Source: Cylindrotheca closterium
Taxonomy: Eukaryota > Bacillariophyta > Bacillariophyceae > Bacillariales > Bacillariaceae
Assembly: GCA_933822405.4 (NCBI GenBank)
Contig: CAKOGP040000446.1
Location: forward strand, 244,737-308,736
DNA length: 64,000 bases
Direction: 5' to 3'
The notes under the pieces are model-generated. The model was not told the origin of the DNA, did not search any database, and saw only the letters and a list, made by a program, of their open reading frames with translations. The position numbers and the translations under genes are program-made. How positions within the stretch are numbered: position 1 is the stretch's first letter; each line of letters starts with the position of its first letter. Shown piece after piece: positions 1 to 9,500 of the stretch.

Positions 1-1081
1 AAGTTTTGGATTCCCATGAAAATCCTACTTTGTCTAATAAATCGATTTGTTCCTTTGAAACTTGGCCTCGCTCACGTTTGGTGCGCTGAAATATTACCCA
101 GTCCTGTAATTTATTGTGCGTCGATCGAGCTGGATCACTATGTCCGTGATCTTTCTGGAACCTTACTAGCCTGTTGTACTGTGCATACCACCTCTCTTCA
201 TGTCGATTTGGAATCCAAGGGAATTCAATATCGTCCAACAGTTGTATTTGCTTATCGGATAATGAAGCACGAAGCTTCTTCTTCGCCCGTCTTTGTCGCT
301 GATGATCAATCCAGCTATACAACTGTCCCCGTGCATCAACATGACAATTCCCATGTTTTTTTCGAAACTCGACAAGCTTCATGTAGTTGGCATTCCATAC
401 TTCATCGGCAAACTCAGATTCCCATTCGAATCCAACATTGTTCAATAGAACAATTTGAATCTCGGAAAGCTTTCCTTTGGTGCGTTTGGCCCGCTGATCG
501 ATCACCCATTTGCAAAGTGAAGAGTCCTCGTGGAGTCCCACACGAACATTGCCATTGCGCCTGTGATACTCTACCAGCTCGTGATACTTATTGTGCCATC
601 CAGCTAGATTCCCATACAACTCGAAACCAATTTCCTCCAGTTTTCGGAAACGGACATTCCTATCAAATGTCGACAGGGCCATTCTACCCTGAATGGACTT
701 CGACCGATGGTGGAATTCTGTCCGCTGATGCTGACAGAAGATCGCCAAAGTTGGGAACTCCGTAGTCAATTCTGTAGGAGCATTTTTAGGAAAGTTGCAG
801 TGGCCATATTTTGCTTTGAACGACAGAAGTTGTTCGAATTGCTCATCCCAATCATCATACGGAGCAACATGTGTTTCTTCTGACATGGCTGTCTCATCAA
901 CAGCAGTTGACCATCGGTATGCCGTGGGGCGTTGGAAGGGCATTTGATGCCGCGAGGATAGAGAGATGACTGGATTCTTCTGCTGCAGTGCCACGGTTCG
1001 ATCAAGTTGATAGGAAAGAAGAAACATCGTCAAAGTGGCCACCATGGAAAACGACACATATTGGTGCATGTGAGACCTCAT
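1..1081 (-). CDS. Helicase-associated (HA) repeat protein, partial (C-terminus off window)
   Basis: An open minus-strand frame runs from ATG at 1081 to the window edge without a stop (at least 360 residues). After a hydrophobic N-terminus (MRSHMHQYVSFSMVATLTMF, possible signal anchor) come at least four repeats of about 65-70 residues from about residue 73. Each opens with Trp and a helix such as WDEQFEQLLSFKAKYGHCNF, WHNKYHELVEYHRRNGN, WNANYMKLVEFRKKHGNCHV or WYAQYNRLVRFQKDHGHSD, followed by a W(V/I)xxQR segment. This is the helicase-associated domain pattern (PF03457 type), abundant as stand-alone proteins in diatoms and thought to bind nucleic acid; no helicase motor is visible. Other in-frame ATGs lie at 1069, 1045 and 886; a stop lies upstream of 1081. 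The frame was read directly and has no intron. The long plus-strand frame over the same bases is its antisense shadow. Confidence 0.85.
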   Translation of the reverse strand, partial: MRSHMHQYVSFSMVATLTMFLLSYQLDRTVALQQKNPVISLSSRHQMPFQRPTAYRWSTAVDETAMSEETHVAPYDDWDEQFEQLLSFKAKYGHCNFPKNAPTELTTEFPTLAIFCQHQRTEFHHRSKSIQGRMALSTFDRNVRFRKLEEIGFELYGNLAGWHNKYHELVEYHRRNGNVRVGLHEDSSLCKWVIDQRAKRTKGKLSEIQIVLLNNVGFEWESEFADEVWNANYMKLVEFRKKHGNCHVDARGQLYSWIDHQRQRRAKKKLRASLSDKQIQLLDDIEFPWIPNRHEERWYAQYNRLVRFQKDHGHSDPARSTHNKLQDWVIFQRTKRERGQVSKEQIDLLDKVGFSWESKT

Positions 1082-1788
1082 TTTCGTCGTTACGATTGAT
1101 AGGGGTCACTGATTCATTCAACGATCGTCATTACGATGATATTATTGGATGCGCATCGGACGGACGAGAAGATTTTAATTGATAGTCAGGGTGCGTACGT
1201 CGACCGCATGCTCAAATTCTGGTCAATGGTAGCAAGTGCAAAGTGCTAGTACGAGCCCGTTTGTGCAAGGTGAGGTCAATATCTGTTCTAGGAATCATAG
1301 CAACTGTATGGTAATTCGGCAATAAGTATTACATGTTTTAAAGTCTCACACAGATTTGATGAATTTTCGCCATTATTGATGACAATAAAAAGACTTTTGT
1401 TTTGGTTCTGAAAAAGCATTTTTCCGCATTCAAATTTGAACCGATTGATTGATTCATTCCATCAGCTCGAGATAGTCAAGAATGTCTCACCAAAAATACT
1501 CGCGTGCCCGGAAGCCGTTTCGGCCAATCGACACGTAGATTCTGGTACTTCGACAATTTTTCGTACGACCGCAAGGTTTGTTTAGAGCCAGTGATGACTC
1601 CATTTAGTCGAAAAGGAAGGAGATTTTCGTTGGATCTTGGAAACCGCGTAAAAAATGTTCAGAAACCAGGTAAAGGTCAAGACAATAAGAGGAGGTGCAA
1701 AGCAGCAGTCAACAGTTGCTCTGAGATCAGCGTACCAGCTAATCCAGCGCAAGACATCCTTACCTTTACATAGTTGTAGTAAATCACC
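1082..1788. other. Intergenic; promoter side of two divergent genes
   Basis: About 700 bp between the divergent HA-repeat gene and the first beta-helix/FAS1 gene. A 90-codon plus-strand frame (1504-1773) shows no recognisable protein features. No RNA gene or repeat is evident. It could hide a short 5' exon for the downstream gene, whose first visible exon has no strong signal peptide. Confidence 0.5.
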
Positions 1789-3792
1789 ATGACCACTTCA
1801 GCTAGTTGCATCACGAATCTGGCAGATGCCAACATTGCAATGGTTGCAGGAGCCACACTTGAACTCTGTCCCGGCACGTACGCAGTGGGTTCTCCCCTTG
1901 ATGACACACTCACAACCTTTGCCGGAGGAATCCCCTTGATTATTGATGCTGACGATGTCACTGTTAAGTGTGGAATCAGCGGAGCATCAGCCAACGGGTG
2001 CATTCTAGAAGGTGGCTTTGCACAGATATGGATAGGAAATCCTAAGACTCCTTCTGCAACTGTCAACAATCTGAATATCTCTGGAATTACCTTTACGGGT
2101 GTCTTGGAAAGTGGTTTCGACGGGGAGCTGTCACCAAGAAATATTTATGGCACTGGCCAATCGAATCTTGTCACCATCAATGATTGTCTATTCACGGATA
2201 TTACCACCACTGGATTTGTTATGGACATCGTTCCCGAACAAGGCCTATTGAACATGTCCATTGTGAACTCTGCCTTTACCAATGTTGCCCATGGTTTCGA
2301 TGTCATTTTTGGAAGCTCAGCTTCGGACATTAAGTTTAACACAGTGACATTCACCAACATGACCCACATCCTCCCAGAAGACGATGTGGACGGGTGCGCA
2401 AATCTCACCGCAGCAACCTGCGCCTACTCCAGTTCCATCATCCATTTGGCATATACAACTTACACAACCCCCACAGTGGAGGAAAGCTTCGTTGACGTAA
2501 CTGTGAAAGACAGTACATTTTACACGTCAATCCTTCGAACCCTTGGAGAATGGGGGTTTGGTACAATCATTGACACCTTTACCACTCTAATCACCGTCAC
2601 AAACACAACCATTTACAACCAAGAGAACCGAACGGCCAATGATGATTACTGCGAAGGTGGATATGCTGCTGCTTACAATGCAACCACTGGAATTGATTGG
2701 AAATGCAAACGTGTCAGCTACGCCTTGGACGTGGTTGAAATCTTACGATGTGGTATCAATTGCGATGCCAATGGAAACTTTTCCACACTTTTTACAGCTT
2801 TGGCAGCAACTGGACTGGATGCCACCATTGCGGGAAACACAAACAATGTTGCAATCTTTGCCCCAACGGATGAGGCTTTTGAGCAACTTCCGCCGGGATT
2901 GTTGGATGATCTTCTTAACGATACGGCTACTCTCACACAACTCTTGTTATACCACGTTACCGTGGAGGATCCTGTCCTAACGGACGCAATTGCAGCTGGT
3001 CTCCCAGCAGCCAAGACAGTTCAAGGCGAATCAGTCTCCTTCACCCCTATCACTGCAACTTACGATTTTTACAAAGTTGACGAGGCTACAATCATTCATG
3101 CGGACTGGGAAGAATCCCCAGGTGCAGGAAAGGTCATCCAGGTCATTGACCGTGTGATCCCACCATCCACAATCACCATCTTGCCTTCCTTCAGCCAACT
3201 GGTGGAGAGTCTTAATTTGACCGAGTTCATTGCTGCTGGACAAGCTGTGGGATTTGACGCCAACTTGGATCCCGACAAGATTTATAGTAAGTACACCATT
3301 GTGCACGTGTGAGCAAGAACAGCTAGATATGAATCGATACCGTGAGGATTGGTTGTCTAACAACATCCCGCCCCCTACTCCCTTGTTCCATTTTCAGCTC
3401 TCTTTGCTCCAAGCAATGGAGCCATTCAAAACTCGAGTTCTACACAAGCATTGCTCTCAGCTTCTGACAAAACACCGCTTACCGAACTACTGAACCATCA
3501 CTTTTTGGAAGGAAACTTTAGTATTGCCGATCTTCAAGCACAAGGCTGCTTGGACAAGACATCTCTTGCGTCCAAGAACATCAAGATCACCTTTTCCAAC
3601 AGCGAAATCAGATGGAACGATGCCTTTACCAATACATCCACCGTAAACCAACTGGCCTACAACGGAATCTTGCACGTAATCGATGGCGTGCTGGATCCTT
3701 CCGACATTAAGCGATGCTCCAGTGCCGCAAGGGCTTCCATGTCCATTGCATTCGGCTTGGCCGGAACAATATTGGCAATCTTTGTGTTCTAA
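1789..3792 (+). CDS. Parallel beta-helix + two FAS1 domains, surface protein (copy 1)
   Basis: Two exons, 1789-3286 and 3398-3792 (GTAAGT donor, CAG acceptor), giving 630 aa. Residues about 20-310 carry repeated N-x-hydrophobic strands (VNNLNISGITFTG, VTINDCLFTDI, IKFNTVTFTNMTH, ITVTNTTIYNQ) typical of right-handed parallel beta-helix folds. Residues about 326-465 form a FAS1 domain (NNVAIFAPTDEAF ... VIDRVIPP) and about 466-605 a second (LFAPSNGAI ... ILHVIDGVLDPSDI). The protein ends in a hydrophobic tail (SIAFGLAGTILAIFVF), as in GPI-anchored proteins. The intron falls just before LFAPSN, phase 1, the same place as in the other FAS1 genes here. The N-terminus is not a clear signal peptide, so an upstream exon may be missing. 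Likely extracellular or cell-surface; ligand unknown. Its paralogue begins at 7300. Confidence 0.85.
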
Positions 3793-3947
3793 TAGAAGAA
3801 AGCGTACAATATAACAAGTATGTATATATGTGGTGCATGCATGAGATATAAAATAATATGTGATCAAGTGAGATTTGTAAAAAGAAATGCTCTCTAAACT
3901 AGAGAACGGAATCCGGAACCTACAGTACAGTATATTCTAAATAGCAG

Positions 3948-4405
3948 AGATTTATTTCCGTTGTAGTACCGTAGCATATATTAAAATATTTGATATTTTA
4001 TATATATAACGTAGGTACTATGCAGCTTTGACCCGTCGGCCTGCCGGCGAACATTCTCTTTTTCCCCCCATCTTGATGATTATGAGACCGCAGCATCATC
4101 ACTGAATTTTTGAACTTCAATACGAAAAATAATATCATCACTGTAATGCGATTAATCTGAAGCCAAGAAAGCTAACCAACACCGTATCATACAGCGGTAG
4201 ATTCAAGATTCAGATCTTAGACTTTTTCTGTAACGAGAAATCAATCGCATCATTCATGAAGAACGATTCTAAAAAGCGAACAAATACACAAAGCTTCGCC
4301 TTCACATATCAAATACTTCAGCATGTCCACCTGCATCTCCTCTCTGGCAGATGCCAATATTGCCATGGTGACAGGGGCTACAATCACCCTCTGTGAGAAT
4401 ACTAT
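3948..4405 (+). repeat. Duplicated promoter block (copy 1 of 2), allele-like
   Basis: Matches 6949-7383 nearly base for base, including the 5' flank and the first 27 codons of the second beta-helix/FAS1 gene. Differences are a 22-bp indel near 4030 and scattered substitutions, i.e. allele-like divergence. It stops at the assembly gap. Confidence 0.85.
4323..4405 (+). pseudogene. 5' stub of beta-helix/FAS1 gene, cut by gap
   Basis: ATG plus the first 27 codons (MSTCISSLADANIAMVTGAT...) are identical to the gene starting at 7300; the sequence then runs into ten Ns. Beyond the gap there is unrelated minus-strand coding sequence. This is either the end of an alternative-haplotype contig or a truncated duplicate; it should not be counted as a gene. 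Confidence 0.75.
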
Positions 4406-4415
4406 NNNNNNNNNN
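4406..4415. other. Assembly gap (10 N)
   Basis: Ten consecutive N mark a scaffold join of unknown true length. Frames that read through it on either strand are artefacts. Confidence 0.99.
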
Positions 4416-6698
4416 AACCACGCCCACAGTAGGAGGAAGTGGATGCACCAACCAATATCCAATCGCTTTCAACTCTGGAGGACAACAGCGACGTTCCATT
4501 TCCGAATTAATACTTGCCGAACGCATGGGGGTATATTTGGACCGAGAATTCGGCTTATTGGTATGGAATGTTGGGTGGGTCGGATAATGACTCATCGGAT
4601 ACATCGTACCATCATACCCTGGTTGGTAAGACATCGGCATATGCGAATGTGGATACATGTGATGCATAGGCAGCCCTGGGGAGGCGGGAAACATCTGGTG
4701 GTGGTGCACCGGTGTGGGTAACCCCATTGCCGGTGACGTCGTGGGACAATGACCAGCGAAAGGCGACGGACCACGAGGGGTAGAATCAATTCTGACACGA
4801 GGACCTTGTTGAAACGGAGAATTCCATGTCGAATCGTGGATCCCATCATGAGGCATACCTTGGGCTGGCGACTGGAGTGGTATGTTCGTACCGTTCATAA
4901 CACCAGCAAACGGATTGCCCCTTGAAGGATTTCTGAAACAACTGGAATCTGGATGTTGGTCACGAGACGACGGAAAAGAAGTGTGGCTCGGAGCGACATG
5001 ATCCAGTGGGCGATATGTCGAAGGAGACGGTGTCACCGCTGGCAGTACTTGTCCATCAGTACGGGGTTGCATCCCGCCTGGATCATCATGGGGAACATAA
5101 TTAGTACCATGTCCATCTTCGAAGTTTCCTTCCTCCGTCAAGACAAAAGAGTCTTCTGGAGCGGGGGTAACTGGCGGATGGACCGGTGATCGACGGGAAT
5201 TGGGCTTGTGTCGCTTGGTAGCTTGAAGGAATTCCGCCAGATCATCATCCATCGGTTGCAAAGCGGCATGAGGTGCTACTGGAGGCACTGTCAACCTCTG
5301 TGTAACATAATCATCAGGATCTTGGGCAGACGACGGCAGCGGGCGAGGGGTGTATTGCAGGTACGAGTCCGGAACCTCAGTTCCCGAATTTAAATCAAGC
5401 GTCTTGTACCATTTAGGGATACGACCATCCCATCCCTTGTCTTCATCCTCAAAAGGGAAGAGGTAGTTGACAAAGGCCTGACACTCAGGTGGTAAAGTAA
5501 TACCCAAGGCAGTAGGATAAGACTCCGCCACGCGCATATTATGCATCCTGACCCGAGCACGCATCTTGAACCCAAGAGTCGACGTAGGTAAGGATCCACT
5601 TCTGTATATGAGTTGCATCAAGTGGCTCCGAAGGAAACGATCCATCTGTTCTTGGAATGGAGCTAGTAAGGCTACATCCAAAACACGGGCGTCGACTGGG
5701 TCATGCTCAGTGGGAAAGCAGGACCAAAACGGCAAAGCATCCACCACTGGGACCGCAAAACTTGCAGGACTGGCCTTAACGGCATTGAACCAATTTTGAA
5801 TAATAGTCTTCCTTGACGTCAATAGGTGAAGAAGACCAGAGAATATCTTTTTTCGATTGGTAATACTCTCTTGGAAGGCGTCGAAACCATCACTCGCCGG
5901 CCAAACAAATCCCACAGGACAAGCAGACATTGCTGGAAAAAACAGAATTTTCCAATCATCACGGTTAAAAGGTTTATTTCCAATAGCGGCTCCGTCTGTC
6001 ATCAAAACGGGAAGGAGAGATTTTGAAAATTCAATACGATTGCCGGTTCCATAAGAGGCAAAAGTATGTCCGGACAGCGATCCCAAAAGACAATGGGTCC
6101 TTTTTGTAGGATCACCTACATACTTTTGCGCAATATCATTATTGACAATTTCCCCAAAGGGAGCCGGAGCTCCAAAAGTATTGGGTTCCATTACATCTGG
6201 CTTGGTCAAGACCGGATTGGAAATAAACATGATATGACATGGCTGTCCATCTTCTCCTTTCCTGACCAAAAGGGCAAAACCAGGAGACATTGTTTCTCCA
6301 TTTCTCATGCGCTGGGCGAAAGTCAAAGTAGGATCGTTCCACTGGTCGAAAAGCTGCTCCAATTCCTCCATTCGTTGATCTTCTGGTTCAAAATCCTCGG
6401 GGCACGTCACCTGATATCCAGGTTTGGTGGTATCTGTGACAGGGTGGCCGAATGACTGATGAATGGTTTTATCCAAACGCATTCCTCGCCGAGAATTGAT
6501 GATGTGATCATGGATGAGGGAATCTTGATGGGGCAGACCAGTGAGTTGATCCCAGAAGCTTTGTCCGCGGGTTCGGTGATCCGACGCGAAAGCATCAGTC
6601 AGGAACTTCATGATTAGGCTGCGATCAGGGGTGGCACGACGGAAAGGAGAAGACGGAGGAGCACTGAAGGTCAAGTGTGAAAGTGCGTGGGACGACAA
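4416..6698 (-). CDS. Gag-like / unclassified retroelement protein, C-terminus lost in gap
   Basis: A single uninterrupted 761-codon minus-strand frame from ATG 6698 to the gap. The first ~400 residues look globular; about residues 440 onward are Pro/Ser/His-rich and low complexity (e.g. MHHMYPHSHMPMSYQPGYDG). I do not recognise a catalytic domain or zinc knuckle. Placement just inside an LTR-like sequence (6700-6946), same strand, suggests the gag position of an LTR retrotransposon whose pol lies beyond the gap. That role rests on context only; it may instead be a host protein of unknown function. Residues encoded left of 4416 in the same frame belong to another contig. Confidence 0.5.
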
Positions 6699-6699
6699 C

Positions 6700-6946
6700 A
6701 GACACAGGCAGTTTTCGTAGATCGCAACTGGGATCTACTACTCTTCGCCGAGGACGCCGAAGAACTTGATGAAAGAGTATTGAAAGAAAGAAATAAACCT
6801 TATTTCTTGACGTATACTCGCACACAAGTTCGATAAACTGATCGGACTTGGTGTTGCTGAGCAATGCTATTGTGACGGTCGTTCGACCGTCGTCAGTATG
6901 ATGAAAGGAATCCAATGATTCGTTCTCGAGCTTTCGTCTACGTTAG
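6700..6946 (-). mobile_element. LTR-like sequence of a retroelement
   Basis: On the minus strand it opens TCTAACGTAGACGAAAG and carries GACGGTCGAACGACCGTC, then CAAGTCCGATC...TATCGAACTTGTGTGCGAGTATA. These blocks recur in the same order at 37926-38090 and 38138-38296, which marks a dispersed repeat. Its 5' edge abuts the duplicated promoter block exactly where the match with 3948 begins, and the gag-like frame starts at its 3' edge. Confidence 0.6.
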
Positions 6947-6948
6947 AA

Positions 6949-7383
6949 GATTTATTTCCGTTGTAGTACCGTAGCATATATGTTTTAATATTTAATATTT
7001 TATATATACCGTAGGCACTATGCAGCTTACATTCTCTTTTTCCCCCATCTTGATGATTATGAGACCGCAGCATCATCACTGAATTTTTGAACTTCAATAC
7101 GAAAAAGAATATCATCACTGTAATGCGATTAATCTGAAGCCAAGAAAGCTAACCAACACCATATCATACAGCGGTAGATTCAAGATTCAGATCTTAGACT
7201 TTTTCTGTAACGAGAAATCAATCGCATCATTCATGAAGAACGATTCTAAAAAGCCAACAAATACACAAAGCTTCGCCTTCACATATCAAATACTTCAGCA
7301 TGTCCACCTGCATCTCCTCTCTGGCAGATGCCAATATTGCCATGGTGACAGGGGCTACAATCACCCTCTGTGAGAATACTATC
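6949..7383 (+). repeat. Duplicated promoter block (copy 2 of 2)
   Basis: Partner of 3948-4405, continuing into the intact gene at 7300. The break in homology coincides with the edge of the LTR-like sequence. Confidence 0.85.
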
Positions 7384-9280
7384 TATTCCGTTGGAGCTCC
7401 CCTCGATTCCACATTCTCATCCTTTCCTGGCGGACTGCCATTGATTGTGGATGTGGCAGATGTTACTATTCAATGCGGAATAAGTGGAGCCTCTTCTGGG
7501 AATTGTACCATGGAGGGTGGCTTTGCACAACTACTACTGGGAAGTCCCAGCGATGTCACTTCGACGTCCAACAATTTGAAGGTGAATGGATTGACGTTCA
7601 CCGGTATCATGGAAAGTGCGCTGAGCGGAACCTCGGCACCTCGGCCGGTAGTGGCCACCAACTCTGGGACTGGCATTGTCTTTAATGATTGCATATTCAA
7701 GGATATACAATCGACAGGCTATGTGGTCTATGTTGCCCCCGACGCTCTGATTGGGATGCAATTGACGATACAAAATTCTGTCTTTTCCAACATTGGTTTC
7801 AGTTTTGATGCGATCTATGCCGATGCCGATTCTCAAGTTTCGCTCGAGAATGTTACCTTTGCCAACATGACTCACCTGTTGCCAGAAGATGATGTCGACA
7901 AGTGCGCTGACTTGACAGCGGCCACCTGCGACTACACTAGTTCGCTCATTCATTTCCAAAGCCCGTTCTCGATACTCACCAACATTGCCGTATCCGACAG
8001 CATCTTTTACACGGCAATCTTGGAGACGTCTTTTGAATATATCATTGATACTGCTACACCATTGATCGAAGTTTCCAACACTAGCATCTACAACGAGGAG
8101 GATCGAATAGCCAATGAGGACTATTGCGTTGGCGGATATGCTGCCGACTTTGATGTCACCTTCAACAACTGGTACTGCCGACGATTGACAGCCGTTCACG
8201 ATGTGTACGAATTGTTGAAATGTGGAATCGACTGCAACCAATTCGATACCTTCACTACCTTTATCAGTCTGTTGGAAGCGACGGATTTGTATGACTCCAT
8301 TGCGGACATGAAAAACATTACAGTGTTTGCGCCCACCGACTTCGCCTTTACGCGATTGCCAGATGGATACCTTGACAGGCTCGTGGCAAATGATACAACT
8401 ACTCTCAAGGAAATATTGCAGTATCATTTCACTTCCGAAGATCCCATTCATACTGAAGCAATTTCATTTGGTCTTCCAGCAGCTGAAACTCTTCAGGGCG
8501 AATCGGTCTCCTTTACTCCACAAAAGGATACCTCTGGTGTGCACATGGTCGATGGGGCTAGCATCATAGTTTCGGATTGGGAAGAATCTCCAGGGACAGG
8601 AAACATTGTTCAGGTTATTGACAATGTGCTCTTTCCCTCGACGGTCGTGATCGATCCGTCATTAATTGAATTGTTGGAAGTCCTTGAGTTGACAGGGATC
8701 CTCAATGCTGCACTGTCCATCGGGTATGAACCAGAATTCAACATTTCCAAGACTTATAGTAAGTGCCATCAATCTAGATTTGGATCGACTGGCATTGAAT
8801 ATGATACTCACTCGTTCTTATCTATGCCTTTTTATAGCCTTCTTTGCTCCCAGCAATGAAGCCTTTGCCAATTCTACTCTGGTTCAGGGCTTGTTGAATG
8901 TTACTGGCAAGACGCAGGCTCAAAGGGGCGAAGACATTGAGCAGCTGGAACAGATTTTCATGCACCACTTTTTGGAAGGCAACTATAGCATGGAAGACTT
9001 CCAAGACGTTGCAGCATTTTGCTGGGAACAGCCATCACTTGCTGGAAAGAACATCAAGTTCACGACGGTGGGCTTCAATCTCACGTTGAACGATGATACT
9101 TTGAATGAGACTAGGGTCGATGTGCAAGCGCATCATGGGGTGTTACATGTGATTGATGGTGTTTTGGACCCCAATGAGATTTCGAGCTGTTTCAACATTG
9201 CAGGCGCCGTCGGGATTTCATTGAGTACTGCTCTTTTGGCTACAAGTGTATTGGGAGTGACATTTGCTTTACTTGTGTAA
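7300..9280 (+). CDS. Parallel beta-helix + two FAS1 domains, surface protein (copy 2)
   Basis: Exons 7300-8758 and 8838-9280 (phase-1 intron) give 633 aa. Colinear with the 1789 gene: beta-helix strands to about residue 300 (NNLKVNGLTFTGIM, IVFNDCIFKDI, VSLENVTFANMTH, IEVSNTSIYNEE), first FAS1 about 312-452 (NITVFAPTDFAFTRL ... VIDNVLFPS), second about 453-600 (FFAPSNEAF ... VLHVIDGVLDPNEI), then a hydrophobic tail (GISLSTALLATSVLGVTFAL). Both copies keep LPEDDVDxCA(N/D)LTAATC and NxxDYCxGGYAA segments, so the beta-helix half is under constraint. No strong signal peptide at the annotated ATG. Extracellular or surface adhesion/binding role inferred. The promoter is shared with the stub at 4323 and has the retroelement inserted about 350 bp upstream. 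Confidence 0.87.
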
Positions 9281-9500
9281 CGATCGACACGCCATGAAAT
9301 CAATGCGAATGATCTTGGATACGGGAGCCAATACTCCCAGCAAGGTACACGGTGCCAACAGTTGGTGATGCCGCAAAAATAGATCGAACGATAAGGCAGT
9401 GGCAATGGTCGTGTTATTGAAAACGGAAAAGACCCAGACGATGCTTCTAAAACAAAAGAATTCTAAAAGCAGTCGATCTTGTTCACGCCTCATGTTTCAG

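Noticed and set aside
16..765. 249-codon plus-strand frame at the left edge
   Set aside because: The opposite strand reads as four HA repeats; the plus frame has no family features.
1504..1773. 90-codon frame before the first beta-helix gene, possible signal-peptide exon
   Set aside because: No hydrophobic leader and no splice pair that joins it convincingly to 1789.
4302..4415. Last residues of the gag-like frame and first residues of a FAS1-like frame reading through Ns
   Set aside because: They cross an assembly gap and join unrelated contigs.
7021..7090. Short hydrophobic frame (MQLTFSFSPILMIM) as a hidden signal-peptide exon
   Set aside because: It has an in-frame stop soon after, and the duplicate copy near 4020 has a stop after three codons.
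7534..8451. 305-codon minus-strand frame
   Set aside because: Antisense shadow of the beta-helix/FAS1 gene; no recognisable domain.
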